A DNA stretch of 64,000 bases from Bacillota bacterium (GCA_023441055.1 JAEZQY010000001.1:186001-250000), one strand, 5' to 3'; positions 8,361 to 17,287 are shown, counted from the first letter of the stretch. Numbers and translations: made by a program. Notes: generated by a model not told the origin, from the sequence alone.

Positions 8361-8403
8361 ACCTCCATGGAGATAATGTACAGTAATGTTTCTCCTTGGG
8401 GGG
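8361..8403 (+). promoter_or_regulatory. Leader hairpin that covers the sigG ribosome site
   Basis: GGAGA (8369-8373) pairs with TCTCC (8391-8395). After one mismatch, six more positions pair (8362-8367 with 8397-8402, one G-U), burying the G-rich ribosome site GGGGGG at 8398-8403. The sigG ATG is at 8415. A hairpin in the sigG leader that limits translation has been described in B. subtilis. Pairing was done by eye. Confidence 0.6.
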
Positions 8404-8414
8404 TATCTCGCGAT

Positions 8415-9194
8415 ATGCGCAATAAAGTGGAGATCTGCGGTGTAGATACATCGAAGCTGCCAGTGTTGACGAATGCGGAAATGCGGGAATTATTCAATCA
8501 GCTGCAAACCAATCTTGATCTGTCAGCCAGAGAGAAATTGGTCAATGGGAATTTGCGACTGGTGCTCAGTGTGATCCAGCGCTTCAATAATCGAGGCGAA
8601 TTCGTAGATGACTTGTTCCAGGTCGGCTGTATTGGGTTGATGAAGGCGATTGATAATTTCGATTTGGGCCAAAATGTACGATTCTCCACCTATGCGGTTC
8701 CGATGATTATCGGTGAAATCCGCAGGTATCTGCGCGATAACAATCCGATTCGCGTATCCCGATCACTGCGCGATATTGCATACAAAGCGTTGCAGGCTCG
8801 TGATTCGCTGACTAATCTGAACAGTCGGGAACCGACGATTATGGAAATCGCGGAGGCGCTGGGTGTGCCTAAGGAAGATATCGTCTTCGCGTTAGATGCG
8901 ATACAGGATCCCGTATCGCTGTTCGAACCGATCTATCATGACGGCGGAGACCCGATCTATGTCATGGACCAGATTGGGGATGAACGGAACAAGGATGTGT
9001 CTTGGATTGAGGAGATTGCGCTGCGCGAAGGTCTACGCAGACTGGGAGATCGAGAGAAGATGATCCTATCCATGCGGTTTTTCGAAGGGAAGACGCAGAT
9101 GGAGGTAGCCGATGAGATCGGCATCTCACAAGCACAGGTATCTCGTCTTGAGAAGTCTGCGATTACACAGATGCAGAAGCATGTGAAGTCTTAA
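8415..9194 (+). CDS. sigG: Late forespore sigma factor SigG
   Basis: SigG drives late gene expression in the engulfed forespore. The 259-residue protein starts MRNKVEICGVDTSKLPVL, which is how SigG family members begin. It contains SigG-typical region 2 (NGNLRLVLSVIQRFNNRGE, FVDDLFQVGCIGLMKAIDNF) and the C-terminal HTH KTQMEVADEIGISQAQVSRLEK. ATG at 8415 is preferred to in-frame ATGs at 8367 and 8376, because the G-rich ribosome site sits about ten bases before it and the upstream codons lie inside a hairpin. It lies 98 bases after sigE and ends at a terminator. Confidence 0.96.
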   Translation: MRNKVEICGVDTSKLPVLTNAEMRELFNQLQTNLDLSAREKLVNGNLRLVLSVIQRFNNRGEFVDDLFQVGCIGLMKAIDNFDLGQNVRFSTYAVPMIIGEIRRYLRDNNPIRVSRSLRDIAYKALQARDSLTNLNSREPTIMEIAEALGVPKEDIVFALDAIQDPVSLFEPIYHDGGDPIYVMDQIGDERNKDVSWIEEIALREGLRRLGDREKMILSMRFFEGKTQMEVADEIGISQAQVSRLEKSAITQMQKHVKS

Positions 9195-9207
9195 TCAAAT
9201 AGGTGCT

Positions 9208-9237
9208 AAAAACCGAACCTCTCCGTTCGGTTTTTTT
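9208..9237 (+). terminator. Intrinsic terminator after sigG
   Basis: An AAAAACCGAAC stem ending at 9218 pairs with GTTCGGTTTTT starting at 9225, around a six-base loop, and runs into Ts. Confidence 0.93.
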
Positions 9238-9347
9238 GCGCATTTTATCGGGTGTCCTCATATATTAAGTAAGGGATAGACTGCAGCTAAGGCATCGTTA
9301 CAGAATAACTTCCGTAACGTGCCCTAAGGAAGATAGGGGGATCGGCG

Positions 9348-9644
9348 ATGAAGATTTCCGACTTTCAAACGAAGGATGTCATTAACATTGTTGATGGTAA
9401 GAAGCTGGGGCAGATCAGCGATCTCGAGCTGGATATGCGGCAAGGACGAATACAATCCATCGTGGTGCCAAGCTCCTTGCGGTTATTCGGGATGTTCGGC
9501 AATGCGACAGAGGTCATCATCCCGTGGCGGAATATTATTAAGATCGGTGTAGATGTGGTGCTGGTTAAGCTCGATGAGGCTAGACCTTATCGGAATGAAG
9601 AAGGCGAGCTGCAGGAAGATTATTCGCGGAATTACCGGGCATGA
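9348..9644 (+). CDS. ylmC: YlmC/YmxH family PRC-barrel sporulation protein
   Basis: This small 98-residue protein is a PRC-barrel: alternating short beta strands such as VINIVDGKKLGQISDLELD, IQSIVVPSS and EVIIPWRNIIKIGVDVVLVKL. Members sit immediately downstream of sigG in many spore formers and are annotated as sporulation proteins of unknown molecular role. A strong AGGGGG ribosome site precedes the ATG. It is separated from sigG by a terminator, so it should have its own promoter, but none was clear by eye. It could equally be labelled ymxH. Confidence 0.85.
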   Translation: MKISDFQTKDVINIVDGKKLGQISDLELDMRQGRIQSIVVPSSLRLFGMFGNATEVIIPWRNIIKIGVDVVLVKLDEARPYRNEEGELQEDYSRNYRA

Positions 9645-9708
9645 AGAAGGATGTCGTACGCTTGTCCGAATATAGGCCTTAAGATATTTAGTGCTACTAG
9701 GATTCGAT

Positions 9709-9727
9709 ATGGTACAATTGGTACCAT
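9709..9727. repeat. Short palindrome upstream of pgeF
   Basis: ATGGTAC (9709-9715) and GTACCAT (9721-9727) form a 7-5-7 inverted repeat, 28 bases before the pgeF start. It overlaps a TACAAT that could be a -10. It could be a small operator; no regulator is implied by the neighbours. Confidence 0.4.
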
Positions 9728-9754
9728 GAGTATTTTGTATTGAGGTGGTGAACA

Positions 9755-10600
9755 ATGGAGCCATTCGCGCTGGACAAGAAGTCGAATGAACCCGAGCTGC
9801 TATGGCTGCAGCGATGGATGACGGCTATTCCCGGATTGTCTGCGGGCTTCACAACCAGGAATGGCGGTGACAGTGAGCGGGAATATCGCTCCTTGAATAT
9901 TGGGCTTCATGTAGGGGATGATCCGGCCGCTGTTGTGGACAATCGCAGACGAGTAAGTCATGCCGCCGGATTCCCGTTCGACGCGTGGACCTGCAGTGAG
10001 CAAGTTCATGGCGATCGTGTTCGGACTGTGTTGCGCGAGGATCGAGGCGCGGGAAGGCTGTCGAGAGGCGACGCCTTCGCAGATACAGACGCTATTATTA
10101 CGAGTGAGAGCGGCATTATGCTGGCCGCATTCTATGCGGATTGCGTGCCCTTGTACTTCGTCGATCCTATTCATCACGTGATTGGCCTGGCTCATGCTGG
10201 ATGGAAGGGGACGGCATTACGAATAGCCGAGCGGACGATCGAGCGGATGGAAGAGGCATTCGGGACGGTACGAACAGAGCTATATGCCGCGATCGGCCCA
10301 TCGATCGGAGGGTGCTGCTACGAGGTGGACGAGCGTGTTGTGCAGCAACTTGGAATCGAGCCGGCGTTGCAGCTCGGAATCGAGCCGCTGAGACGTAAGG
10401 AGAATGGGCGATATATGCTGGACTTGAAAGAAGTAAACCGACAGTTTATGATAAGAACAGGGATGAAGCCGAATCATATCGAACAATCCGGGTTTTGCAC
10501 CTGCTGCTCAGCAGATCTGTTCTTTTCGCATCGCGGCGAGAACGGACGAACAGGCAGGATGGCGGCATGGATCGGTTGGAAGGAAGAGGTGAATTCATAG
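9755..10600 (+). CDS. pgeF: Multicopper/LACC1-family protein PgeF (YlmD)
   Basis: This belongs to the YfiH/LACC1 family, described as a peptidoglycan editing factor and as a purine nucleoside phosphorylase or polyphenol-oxidase-like enzyme. Family residues are present: SEQVHGDRV, TDAIIT, the metal-site ADCVPLY, HAGWKGT and IGPSIGGCCYEV with the conserved His and Cys ligands. Its 281 residues are a normal length. GAGGTGG precedes the ATG. It ends two bases before the ylmE start, so the two are translationally close. In E. coli the homologue stops misincorporation of serine into muropeptides; the role here is inferred. Confidence 0.9.
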   Translation: MEPFALDKKSNEPELLWLQRWMTAIPGLSAGFTTRNGGDSEREYRSLNIGLHVGDDPAAVVDNRRRVSHAAGFPFDAWTCSEQVHGDRVRTVLREDRGAGRLSRGDAFADTDAIITSESGIMLAAFYADCVPLYFVDPIHHVIGLAHAGWKGTALRIAERTIERMEEAFGTVRTELYAAIGPSIGGCCYEVDERVVQQLGIEPALQLGIEPLRRKENGRYMLDLKEVNRQFMIRTGMKPNHIEQSGFCTCCSADLFFSHRGENGRTGRMAAWIGWKEEVNS

Positions 10601-10602
10601 CC

Positions 10603-11283
10603 TTGCAATATGATGCGTACATACAACAAGCAGAGGACCGTATCGCACAAGCTTGCGAACGGGCCGGACGCAAGAGATCAGACATACAAGTTATTGCGGT
10701 GACCAAGTATATTGATTCCGCTGGTGCAGGGTCACTCCTGGAGAAGGGGCTTACCCATCTTGGAGAGAATCGCTGGCAAGCTGCCAAGGAGAAATGGGGA
10801 GCCATTGGCGAGCAGGCGGTCTGGCACTTCATCGGACATCTGCAGACCAATAAAGTCAAGGATGTCATTGGACGCTTCGATTATCTGCACGCCCTGGATC
10901 GCTCCTCGCTACTGCAGGCGGTTCAGAAGCAGGCCAGCCGACTGGATATCGTCGTGCCTGCATTCATCCAATTGAATGTATCAGGCGAGGATACGAAGTA
11001 CGGATTGGCACCGGAGGACCTGTTCACCTTCGCGGAGGAGGCTGCTGGTTGTCCGAATATTCGGATTATCGGTCTGATGACGATGGCTCCGCATGAAGCG
11101 GACCCCGAGCAGACCAGACCCGTCTTCAGACGTCTCAGGGAGCTGCGCGATGAATTGAATGAACGGCGAATTCTGCCAGAGCCTGCGCCGCACCTGTCTA
11201 TGGGCATGTCGAATGATTTCGAAGTAGCCATAGAAGAAGGCGCGACGTGGCTAAGATTAGGATCCATCCTATTAGGGAGGTAG
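10603..11283 (+). CDS. ylmE: YggS/YlmE family PLP-binding protein
   Basis: This PLP homeostasis protein has an alanine-racemase-like TIM barrel and no known catalytic role. The PLP lysine lies in VIAVTKYID, followed by the family motifs HLGENR, WHFIGHLQTNK, GLMTMAP and the phosphate-binding SMGMSNDFEVAI and LRLGS.LLG. TTG at 10603 is chosen because it leaves the usual short N-terminal helix before ACERAGR, giving 226 residues. GAGGTG lies about 12 bases upstream, inside the end of pgeF. sepF begins four bases after it. Confidence 0.9.
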   Translation: MQYDAYIQQAEDRIAQACERAGRKRSDIQVIAVTKYIDSAGAGSLLEKGLTHLGENRWQAAKEKWGAIGEQAVWHFIGHLQTNKVKDVIGRFDYLHALDRSSLLQAVQKQASRLDIVVPAFIQLNVSGEDTKYGLAPEDLFTFAEEAAGCPNIRIIGLMTMAPHEADPEQTRPVFRRLRELRDELNERRILPEPAPHLSMGMSNDFEVAIEEGATWLRLGSILLGR

Positions 11284-11287
11284 AACA

Positions 11288-11722
11288 ATGGGCGTTATGA
11301 ATAAGTTTATGAATTATCTAGGGCTGCAGGAGGAAGAAGAGGTTATTGAGCGTGTTCAGTTAGAGGAGCAGGAAAGCGAGATCGATTATCAATTCGCTGA
11401 ACAGCGCAGGAGCAAGTCGAATGTTGTTGGACTTCCGACAAGCAAGTCGTCCAAGATGATCTTGATCGAGCCGCGTTCCTATGATGAAGCGCAGGAGATT
11501 GCGGACCATCTGCGATCACGCCGCGGCGTGATAGTCAACCTGCAGCGCGTGCGTCAGGATCAAGCCATGCGTATTGTGGACTTCCTGAGCGGCACGGTGT
11601 ATGCGCTTAATGGCGGCATTAGTAAGATTGGCGCGAACATCTTCCTATGCACGCCGGAATCGATCGAAATTCAAGGCACGATTTCCGAGATACTCGACGG
11701 CGATACAGACTACAAAAGATGA
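11288..11722 (+). CDS. sepF: Cell-division protein SepF
   Basis: SepF is an FtsZ-binding, membrane-anchoring protein of the septum. The 144-residue protein begins with an amphipathic membrane helix (MNKFMNYLGL). A charged linker follows, and then the conserved core: ILIEPRSYDEAQEIADHLR, VIVNLQRV, RIVDFLSGTVYALNGGI and IGANIFLCTP. It lies in the usual ylmE-sepF-ylmG block and is the alternative FtsZ anchor to FtsA. GGGAGG at the ylmE end is its ribosome site. Confidence 0.96.
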   Translation: MGVMNKFMNYLGLQEEEEVIERVQLEEQESEIDYQFAEQRRSKSNVVGLPTSKSSKMILIEPRSYDEAQEIADHLRSRRGVIVNLQRVRQDQAMRIVDFLSGTVYALNGGISKIGANIFLCTPESIEIQGTISEILDGDTDYKR

Positions 11723-11734
11723 GGTGATATTCGT

Positions 11735-12001
11735 TTGGAAACAGTCACAAGTTTCATCATGACCTTGCAGCAAATCTACTTCTACATGATTATCGCCTAT
11801 GTGCTCCTATCCTGGCTGCCAAGTGCGCGTGAGAGCTTCGTCGGTCAGATGCTGGGCAAGCTGGTTGAACCTTATCTAGCTCCGTTCCGGAAATTTATTC
11901 CGCCAATAGGCGGCATGCTCGATATCTCGCCGATTGTTGCTCTGATCGCGCTGCAATTCGTCGCTCGCGGGCTAATTGCATTGATCGGTATTTTCATCTA
12001 G
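11735..12001 (+). CDS. ylmG: YggT family membrane protein YlmG
   Basis: This 88-residue integral membrane protein has two hydrophobic spans around the conserved SWLP (here YVLLSWLPSARES), followed by EPYLAPFRKFIPP and LDISPIVALIALQF, all typical of YggT. The family is linked to division and membrane protein organisation by gene context, with no defined biochemistry. The TTG start is preceded by GAGGTGAT. It lies between sepF and ylmH with short gaps, so it is part of the same operon. Confidence 0.9.
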   Translation: METVTSFIMTLQQIYFYMIIAYVLLSWLPSARESFVGQMLGKLVEPYLAPFRKFIPPIGGMLDISPIVALIALQFVARGLIALIGIFI

Positions 12002-12010
12002 GGGCGAGGG

Positions 12011-12793
12011 ATGAAGGATTCGATTCTGGCGCACTTCCATCCGGATGAACGGCCATTCGCCATCAAGATGGCGGATATGATTGACCGGATCAGCCAGCAG
12101 CATGAGCTTCGCCGCACGGACTTTCTCGATCCAAGGCAACAGGCTATTGTAGAGACGCTCGTTCACAGACATCCGGATTTACATATGCTGCTGCATGGCG
12201 GGCATGTGGACGCAGAGCGCAGACGCGCAGTTATCGCACCTGATTATCGCCTGCTAGAACCAGAGGATGCAGGATTGCTAGTGGTTGCGATCACTTCCAA
12301 TGATAATAAGATTGCTGAGCTTGATCACGGTGATTATCTCGGCTCATTGATTGGGCTCGGTATGAAGCGCGATAAGCTGGGTGATCTGCATGTGACGATG
12401 TCGGGCTGTCACTGTGTAGTCGCGGAAGAGATGGCTGACTTCATCGATCTGCATCTGAGGCAAGTGCATCGCGTCTCCGTAGCGACTGAGCTCCTGCCCA
12501 TTGACCGTCTAACACCGGTGATTCCGTCGATGGAGGAGCTAACCTTCACCGCGGCATCGATGCGTCTGGATGGTATCCTAGGAGACGTATGGCGGCTATC
12601 TAGAGCGAAGTCGCTCGTCCCGATTAAGGCTGGACGCTGCAGGGTGAACTGGAAGGTCGAGGAAGACCCCTCCTATCCGCTTAAGCAAGGTGATACGGTA
12701 TCCCTGAAGGGCTTCGGTCGGTTCGTGCTCAGCAGGGTAGAGGGCGAGACCAAGAAGGGAAGAATTCGACTTACTGTGTCGAAGTACATATAA
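12011..12793 (+). CDS. ylmH: S4-domain RNA-binding protein YlmH
   Basis: This 260-residue protein has an N-terminal region (DERPFAIKMADMIDR and FLDPRQQAIVE), a central domain with GLGMKRDKLGDLHV, and a C-terminal S4 RNA-binding domain (LRLDGILGDVWRLSRAKS, VKAGR then VNWK). YlmH homologues bind stalled 50S subunits in ribosome quality control in Bacillus. The protein sits in the sepF-ylmG-ylmH-divIVA order. GGGGCGAGGG just before ATG is the likely ribosome site. Confidence 0.92.
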   Translation: MKDSILAHFHPDERPFAIKMADMIDRISQQHELRRTDFLDPRQQAIVETLVHRHPDLHMLLHGGHVDAERRRAVIAPDYRLLEPEDAGLLVVAITSNDNKIAELDHGDYLGSLIGLGMKRDKLGDLHVTMSGCHCVVAEEMADFIDLHLRQVHRVSVATELLPIDRLTPVIPSMEELTFTAASMRLDGILGDVWRLSRAKSLVPIKAGRCRVNWKVEEDPSYPLKQGDTVSLKGFGRFVLSRVEGETKKGRIRLTVSKYI

Positions 12794-12841
12794 GGGAATC
12801 GTAGCGATTCAACCATTATAATTACCAGGAGGAGCGCGCTA

Positions 12842-13333
12842 ATGCCATTAACGCCATTAGACATTCATAACAAGGAATTCTCCAAGCAGATCCGCGGATA
12901 TGATGTGGACGAGGTCAACGAGTTTCTGGATCAAATCATCAAGGACTATGAAAGCTTAATCCGTGAGAACAAGGAACTGCAAACTCAAGTAACTGGGTTG
13001 ACGGAGAGGCTGGGGCACTTCTCGAATATCGAGGAGACACTCAGCAAGGCGATTATCGTCGCTCAGGACGCGGCCGATGAGCTCAAGAGCAATGCGAAGA
13101 AGGAAGCGCAGCTGATCTTGAAGGAAGCGGAGAAGAATGCGGATCGCATCATTAACGAATCCTTGTCCAAGTCGCGCAAGATCGCAATGGAGATGGAGGA
13201 GCTCAAGAAGCAGGCTACGATTTATCGTACCCGATTCCGCGCGCTGCTCGAAGCCCAGGTCGAGATGCTGAAGGAAGACAATTGGGACTCGTTAGAGCAG
13301 ATTGAAGTGCCTAGAATTTCTTCTCAAGGTTGA
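12842..13333 (+). CDS. divIVA: DivIVA/GpsB-family curvature-sensing coiled-coil protein
   Basis: This protein marks strongly curved membrane at poles and septa and, in spore formers, organises MinCD placement and chromosome anchoring. The first 60 residues carry the DivIVA signature PLDIHNKEF....RGYDVDEVNEFLDQI, then ENKELQ. Long coiled-coil segments follow to about residue 145. Its 163 residues match the Bacillus length. AGGAGG precedes the ATG. The promoter for the ileS leader overlaps its last codons. Confidence 0.95.
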   Translation: MPLTPLDIHNKEFSKQIRGYDVDEVNEFLDQIIKDYESLIRENKELQTQVTGLTERLGHFSNIEETLSKAIIVAQDAADELKSNAKKEAQLILKEAEKNADRIINESLSKSRKIAMEMEELKKQATIYRTRFRALLEAQVEMLKEDNWDSLEQIEVPRISSQG

Positions 13334-13359
13334 CACAGCAGCTATTCATACGCTATACT
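13330..13359 (+). promoter_or_regulatory. SigA-type promoter of the ileS leader
   Basis: TTGACA (13330-13335) and TATACT (13354-13359) are separated by 18 bases. The -35 overlaps the stop codon of divIVA. Transcription would start just inside the T-box leader. Confidence 0.8.
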
Positions 13360-13365
13360 CCGTCA

Positions 13366-13668
13366 TATTATGAATTGAATTTGTTCGATATAGCATGAAA
13401 ACGATGATCGGAACAAGTAAGCCGGCATGAGGATGGATCCAGCGAATCGGGAGATGGTGCGAGCCCGATATCCAGCGAGCGGCTGAATATCCTCCGTGAG
13501 CGCCGCTTGAACCGCGACCATTAGTCGCTCAGTAAAGCTCGGCCGGTTGATGACCGTTACCCCATCTTCGAGTGATGGAATAAGCTGCGCACACGCAGAC
13601 TGATTTCCATTATTAGGGTGGTACCGCGAGCTGATGCTTCTCGTCCCTTGGGATGAGAAGTTTTTTTG
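13366..13668 (+). promoter_or_regulatory. T-box leader (isoleucine) controlling ileS
   Basis: The T-box signature AGGGTGGTACCGCG lies at 13615-13628. It is followed by an intrinsic terminator (stem 13637-13647 with 13650-13660, then seven Ts). Within stem I the sequence CTGAATATCCTCC places an ATC isoleucine specifier at 13489-13491. Uncharged tRNA-Ile is expected to stabilise the antiterminator and turn on ileS. The specifier assignment is inferred from local pattern. Confidence 0.92.
13637..13667 (+). terminator. T-box intrinsic terminator
   Basis: CTTCTCGTCCC pairs with GGGATGAGAAG (one G-U) and is followed by TTTTTTT. It is the off-state of the ileS riboswitch. Confidence 0.93.
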
Positions 13669-13699
13669 TATTTCGAATACATTGAAGGAGTGGTGCAGG

Positions 13700-16459
13700 A
13701 TGACAGTGGATTATGGAAAGACATTGAATTTACCTCAGACTGAATTCCCCATGCGCGGCAATCTGCCTCAGGCAGAGCCTAAGATGCAAGCGTGGTGGAA
13801 TGAGATTGCGATCTATGACAAGGTGAAGGAGGCGCGTCAGAGCAGGCCGAAGTTCATTCTGCATGATGGGCCTCCCTATGCCAATGGAGACATTCATATT
13901 GGTCATGCGCTGAATAAGACGATCAAGGACTTCATCGTTCGCTATAAGACGATGCGCGGCTATGACGCGCCGTACGTACCGGGTTGGGATACACATGGTC
14001 TGCCGATTGAGCAGGCGATTGCCAACAGCGGTAAGGTGGACCGCAAGAAGATGGGTGTGCTCGAATTCCGTGATGCCTGCCGCGATTATGCGCTCAAGTG
14101 GGTGGATAAGCAGCGTGAGGAGTTCAAGCGACTGGGCATCCGTGGGGATTGGGATAATCCGTATGTGACGCTAGAGCCTAAGTATGAGGCGCAGCAAATT
14201 CGTGTATTCGGCGAGATGGTGAAGAAGGGCTCGATCTATAAAGGATTAAAGCCAGTATACTGGTCCCCGTCTTCGGAGAGCGCGCTGGCTGAAGCGGAGA
14301 TTGAATATAAGGAGAAGACATCTGCCTCCATCTATGTGGCATTCGATGTGAAGGACGGCAAGGGTGTCCTGCCTCCTGGAAGCGCGATTGTAATCTGGAC
14401 GACAACGCCCTGGACGCTACCTGCTAATCTGGGCATCAGTGTCCATCCCGAATATGAGTATGTGTTGGTTGAAGTGGAGGGCAGGCAGTTTGTACTGGCT
14501 GAGGGGCTGCTCGAACAAGTAGCTGAAGCGGTCGGATGGACGACTTACAGCACTGGACAGAAGTGGAAGGGCAGTGAGCTGGAATCGATCCTCTGCCAGC
14601 ATCCGTTCTATGACCGGACCTCTCTGGTGATGGTAGGCGATCATGTCACACTGGAAGCGGGCACTGGCTGTGTCCATACAGCGCCTGGCCATGGGGAGGA
14701 AGACTTCCAGATCGGGCAACGCTACGGACTGGATGTGCTCTGCCCAGTGGATGATCAAGGCAAGTTCACCGCTGAGGCGCCTGGCTTCGAAGGGATCTTC
14801 TACGATAAAGCGAACGCCATGATTACTGAGAAGTTAACGGAGAGCGGCCACCTGCTGCATATGAGCTTCATTAAGCATCAGTATGCACATGACTGGCGTA
14901 CGAAGAAGCCGGTGATCTATCGAGCGACAGAGCAATGGTTCGCATCGGTTGATAAGTTCCGCGAAGAGATGCTGGAGCAGATCAAGCAAGTGAAGTGGAC
15001 GCCGCAATGGGGCGAGATTCGTCTGCACAATATGATTGCCGAACGCGGCGATTGGTGTATCTCCAGACAGCGCACCTGGGGCGTGCCGATTCCGATCTTC
15101 TACTGCCGTTCCTGCAATACACCGCTGCTGAGCGATGCTACAATCGAACATGTCGCCAGCATATTCGAGACAGAAGGCTCGAACGCATGGTTCGCTCGCG
15201 AGGCGGCTGAGCTGCTGCCTGCCGGCACAAGCTGCGCTTGCGGCTGCACAGACTTCCGCAAGGAAACAGATATTATGGACGTCTGGTTCGACTCCGGATC
15301 CAGCCATTCCGCGGTGCTCGATACGCGCGACGAGCTGCAGTGGCCAGCTGATCTGTATCTGGAAGGCTCCGATCAATATCGCGGCTGGTTCAATTCATCG
15401 CTGATCACCGGTACCATTGCCAAGGGATCTGCGCCATACAAGGGCATTCTGTCTCATGGCTTCACCTTGGACGGCGAGGGCCGCAAGATGTCCAAGTCGC
15501 TAGGTAATACCATTGATCCAAATAAGGTGTGCAACACGCTTGGCGCGGATATTCTACGCCTCTGGGTAGCCTCTGTTGACTACCAAGAGGATCATCGCAT
15601 CTCGGACAATATCTTAACACAGACTACAGAGGTGTACCGTAAGATCCGCAATACGCTGCGCTTCCTGCTAAGTAACTTGACCGGCTTCGATCCGAAGACA
15701 GATAAGGTGCCTAGTGAGCAGCTGAATGAATTGGACCGGTATGCACGGAACCGGCTGCATCGGATGATCGACAAGGTAATCGCCGCATATGAGCGTTATG
15801 AATTCCATGTCGTCTACCAAGCCGTTCACCATTTCTGCGCAGTTGAGTTAAGCTCCTTCTATCTCGATATTGTGAAGGACCGCCTCTATGCGAACCGCGT
15901 GGATGATGCGGCGCGCAAGGCAAGCCAGACTGTGCTGTATGAATCACTGCTGGCTGTGACGAAGCTGATCGCGCCTGTGCTGCCACATACAGCGGACGAG
16001 GTGTGGCGAGTCATTCCAGGCGTAGAAGAGATCAGTGTACAGCTCGCAACGATGCCTGAGGTGGATGACTCGTTATTCGATGCAGAGAGCGAGCAAGCCT
16101 GGGCGCAGTTCATCGAGCTGCGCGAGGATGTGTTCAAGGCGCTGGAAGAAGCGCGCAAGGATAAGCGAATCGGCAATTCGCTGAGCGCTTCCGTGCATCT
16201 GTACCCCGATGCCGCGGCGAAGCAGCTGCTCGACCGCTTCCCTGCGCTCGATACGTTATTCATTGTGTCAGAGGTTGTGGTGCATGAGCCGGGTGAACGG
16301 CCTGCGGATAACCCGACGAACAACCAGCTCGTGGTTGACGTGCGTGTGGCAGAGGGTGACAAATGCGAGCGTTGCTGGATCGTGACACGTGATGTTGGGC
16401 ATGATCAGCAGCATCCGACGATCTGCAAGCGCTGTGCGGAGGTTCTCTCAAGCGTATAA
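13700..16459 (+). CDS. ileS: Isoleucyl-tRNA synthetase
   Basis: This class I synthetase charges tRNA-Ile. The 919-residue protein has the HIGH motif in GDIHIGHALNK, the CP1 editing domain in the middle (including WTTTPWTLPAN), and KMSKSLGN in the catalytic core. A C-terminal zinc finger of four cysteines (CERCWIV....ICKRCAE) marks the bacterial, mupirocin-sensitive type. ATG at 13700 has AAGGAG upstream; the reading frame stays open further upstream through the T-box terminator, but that part is leader. It is controlled by the T-box. Confidence 0.98.
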   Translation: MTVDYGKTLNLPQTEFPMRGNLPQAEPKMQAWWNEIAIYDKVKEARQSRPKFILHDGPPYANGDIHIGHALNKTIKDFIVRYKTMRGYDAPYVPGWDTHGLPIEQAIANSGKVDRKKMGVLEFRDACRDYALKWVDKQREEFKRLGIRGDWDNPYVTLEPKYEAQQIRVFGEMVKKGSIYKGLKPVYWSPSSESALAEAEIEYKEKTSASIYVAFDVKDGKGVLPPGSAIVIWTTTPWTLPANLGISVHPEYEYVLVEVEGRQFVLAEGLLEQVAEAVGWTTYSTGQKWKGSELESILCQHPFYDRTSLVMVGDHVTLEAGTGCVHTAPGHGEEDFQIGQRYGLDVLCPVDDQGKFTAEAPGFEGIFYDKANAMITEKLTESGHLLHMSFIKHQYAHDWRTKKPVIYRATEQWFASVDKFREEMLEQIKQVKWTPQWGEIRLHNMIAERGDWCISRQRTWGVPIPIFYCRSCNTPLLSDATIEHVASIFETEGSNAWFAREAAELLPAGTSCACGCTDFRKETDIMDVWFDSGSSHSAVLDTRDELQWPADLYLEGSDQYRGWFNSSLITGTIAKGSAPYKGILSHGFTLDGEGRKMSKSLGNTIDPNKVCNTLGADILRLWVASVDYQEDHRISDNILTQTTEVYRKIRNTLRFLLSNLTGFDPKTDKVPSEQLNELDRYARNRLHRMIDKVIAAYERYEFHVVYQAVHHFCAVELSSFYLDIVKDRLYANRVDDAARKASQTVLYESLLAVTKLIAPVLPHTADEVWRVIPGVEEISVQLATMPEVDDSLFDAESEQAWAQFIELREDVFKALEEARKDKRIGNSLSASVHLYPDAAAKQLLDRFPALDTLFIVSEVVVHEPGERPADNPTNNQLVVDVRVAEGDKCERCWIVTRDVGHDQQHPTICKRCAEVLSSV

Positions 16460-16480
16460 TTCAACAAGCGGCGAAGCGGG

Positions 16481-17191
16481 TTAATGATCGGTCTCCAGAC
16501 CGTGATCACCCTCTTCGCCTTCCATATATTCACGATATTCCCTGTTGCGCATGATGAATCGCGCCTGGCCGTATAGATCCGTCGCAAGGAAGCTCTCCAG
16601 CGATTCGACGTATCCACGGTGCTCATCTGCCTCAAGCTCGGGATCATCATAATCGAAGGCGTCCGGATTCTCAGCATAAGCAGGCGAGGTGGAGCTGCCA
16701 TAGTGTTCGACCGCCTGCCAAGCATCCTCACCATCGAATTGCGTCTCGTCCTCCCGTTCATCCAGGCTGGTACGTCCGAATGGGGGTGACAGCACGGACT
16801 CCTCAATTGGACGATCATTGGACAGACCAGGCTGAATCGCATGGGCGATGCAGGCGGATGTCCATGGAATGGCTTCTAGCCGTTCATATGGAATGGGTTC
16901 TCCACACACTGCGCAGCTGCCGTACGAGCCGTCGTCTAATCGACGAAGTGCCATCGACACCTCCTCCAGTTGATGTAGGGCATTGTCGTGTAGGGCTAGA
17001 TCCTTGCCGCGCTCGAACAGCTCGGTGCCGATATCCGCAGGGTGATTGTCAACCATCGAGAGCTCTTGTGTGGTGTCCCGCATGGCGCTGCCCATCCCAT
17101 GCTCATCCTGCTCAGCCAATTGCTTGTCAAGCTCAGTCTTGATTGTATTCAGTTCCTGTCGCAGTGCTGCTAATTGCTTCGCATTCAGCAT
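16481..17191 (-). CDS. yteA: YteA-type sporulation protein, DksA/TraR zinc-finger family
   Basis: This 236-residue protein has an N-terminal coiled-coil (LAALRQELNTIKTELDKQLAEQ), the motif TELFERGKDLAL, and then a DksA/TraR-type zinc finger written CAVCGEP....CIAHA, a Cys-Cys-Cys-His set as in YteA of B. subtilis. The C-terminal half is acidic and low in recognisable motifs. It is transcribed against ileS, with only 21 bases between the two 3' ends. GGGGGAG precedes the ATG on the reverse strand. A role in sporulation is family annotation; binding to RNA polymerase is possible but unproven. Confidence 0.85.
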   Translation of the reverse strand: MLNAKQLAALRQELNTIKTELDKQLAEQDEHGMGSAMRDTTQELSMVDNHPADIGTELFERGKDLALHDNALHQLEEVSMALRRLDDGSYGSCAVCGEPIPYERLEAIPWTSACIAHAIQPGLSNDRPIEESVLSPPFGRTSLDEREDETQFDGEDAWQAVEHYGSSTSPAYAENPDAFDYDDPELEADEHRGYVESLESFLATDLYGQARFIMRNREYREYMEGEEGDHGLETDH

Positions 17192-17287
17192 CGTATATGC
17201 TCCCCCTTCAGGCGTGTGTCTGCTATTAGATTGTCTACATGCGCCCGAATAATCACGAGGTAATTCCTTGCACGCCTGCCATAGAAA

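Noticed and set aside
8367..8414. The upstream ATG as the start of sigG
   Set aside because: It lies inside the leader hairpin, lacks a well-spaced ribosome site, and would add residues not present in SigG relatives.
13634..13699. Extension of ileS back into the T-box terminator
   Set aside because: The region is an RNA switch, and ATG at 13700 has a proper ribosome site and the family N-terminus.
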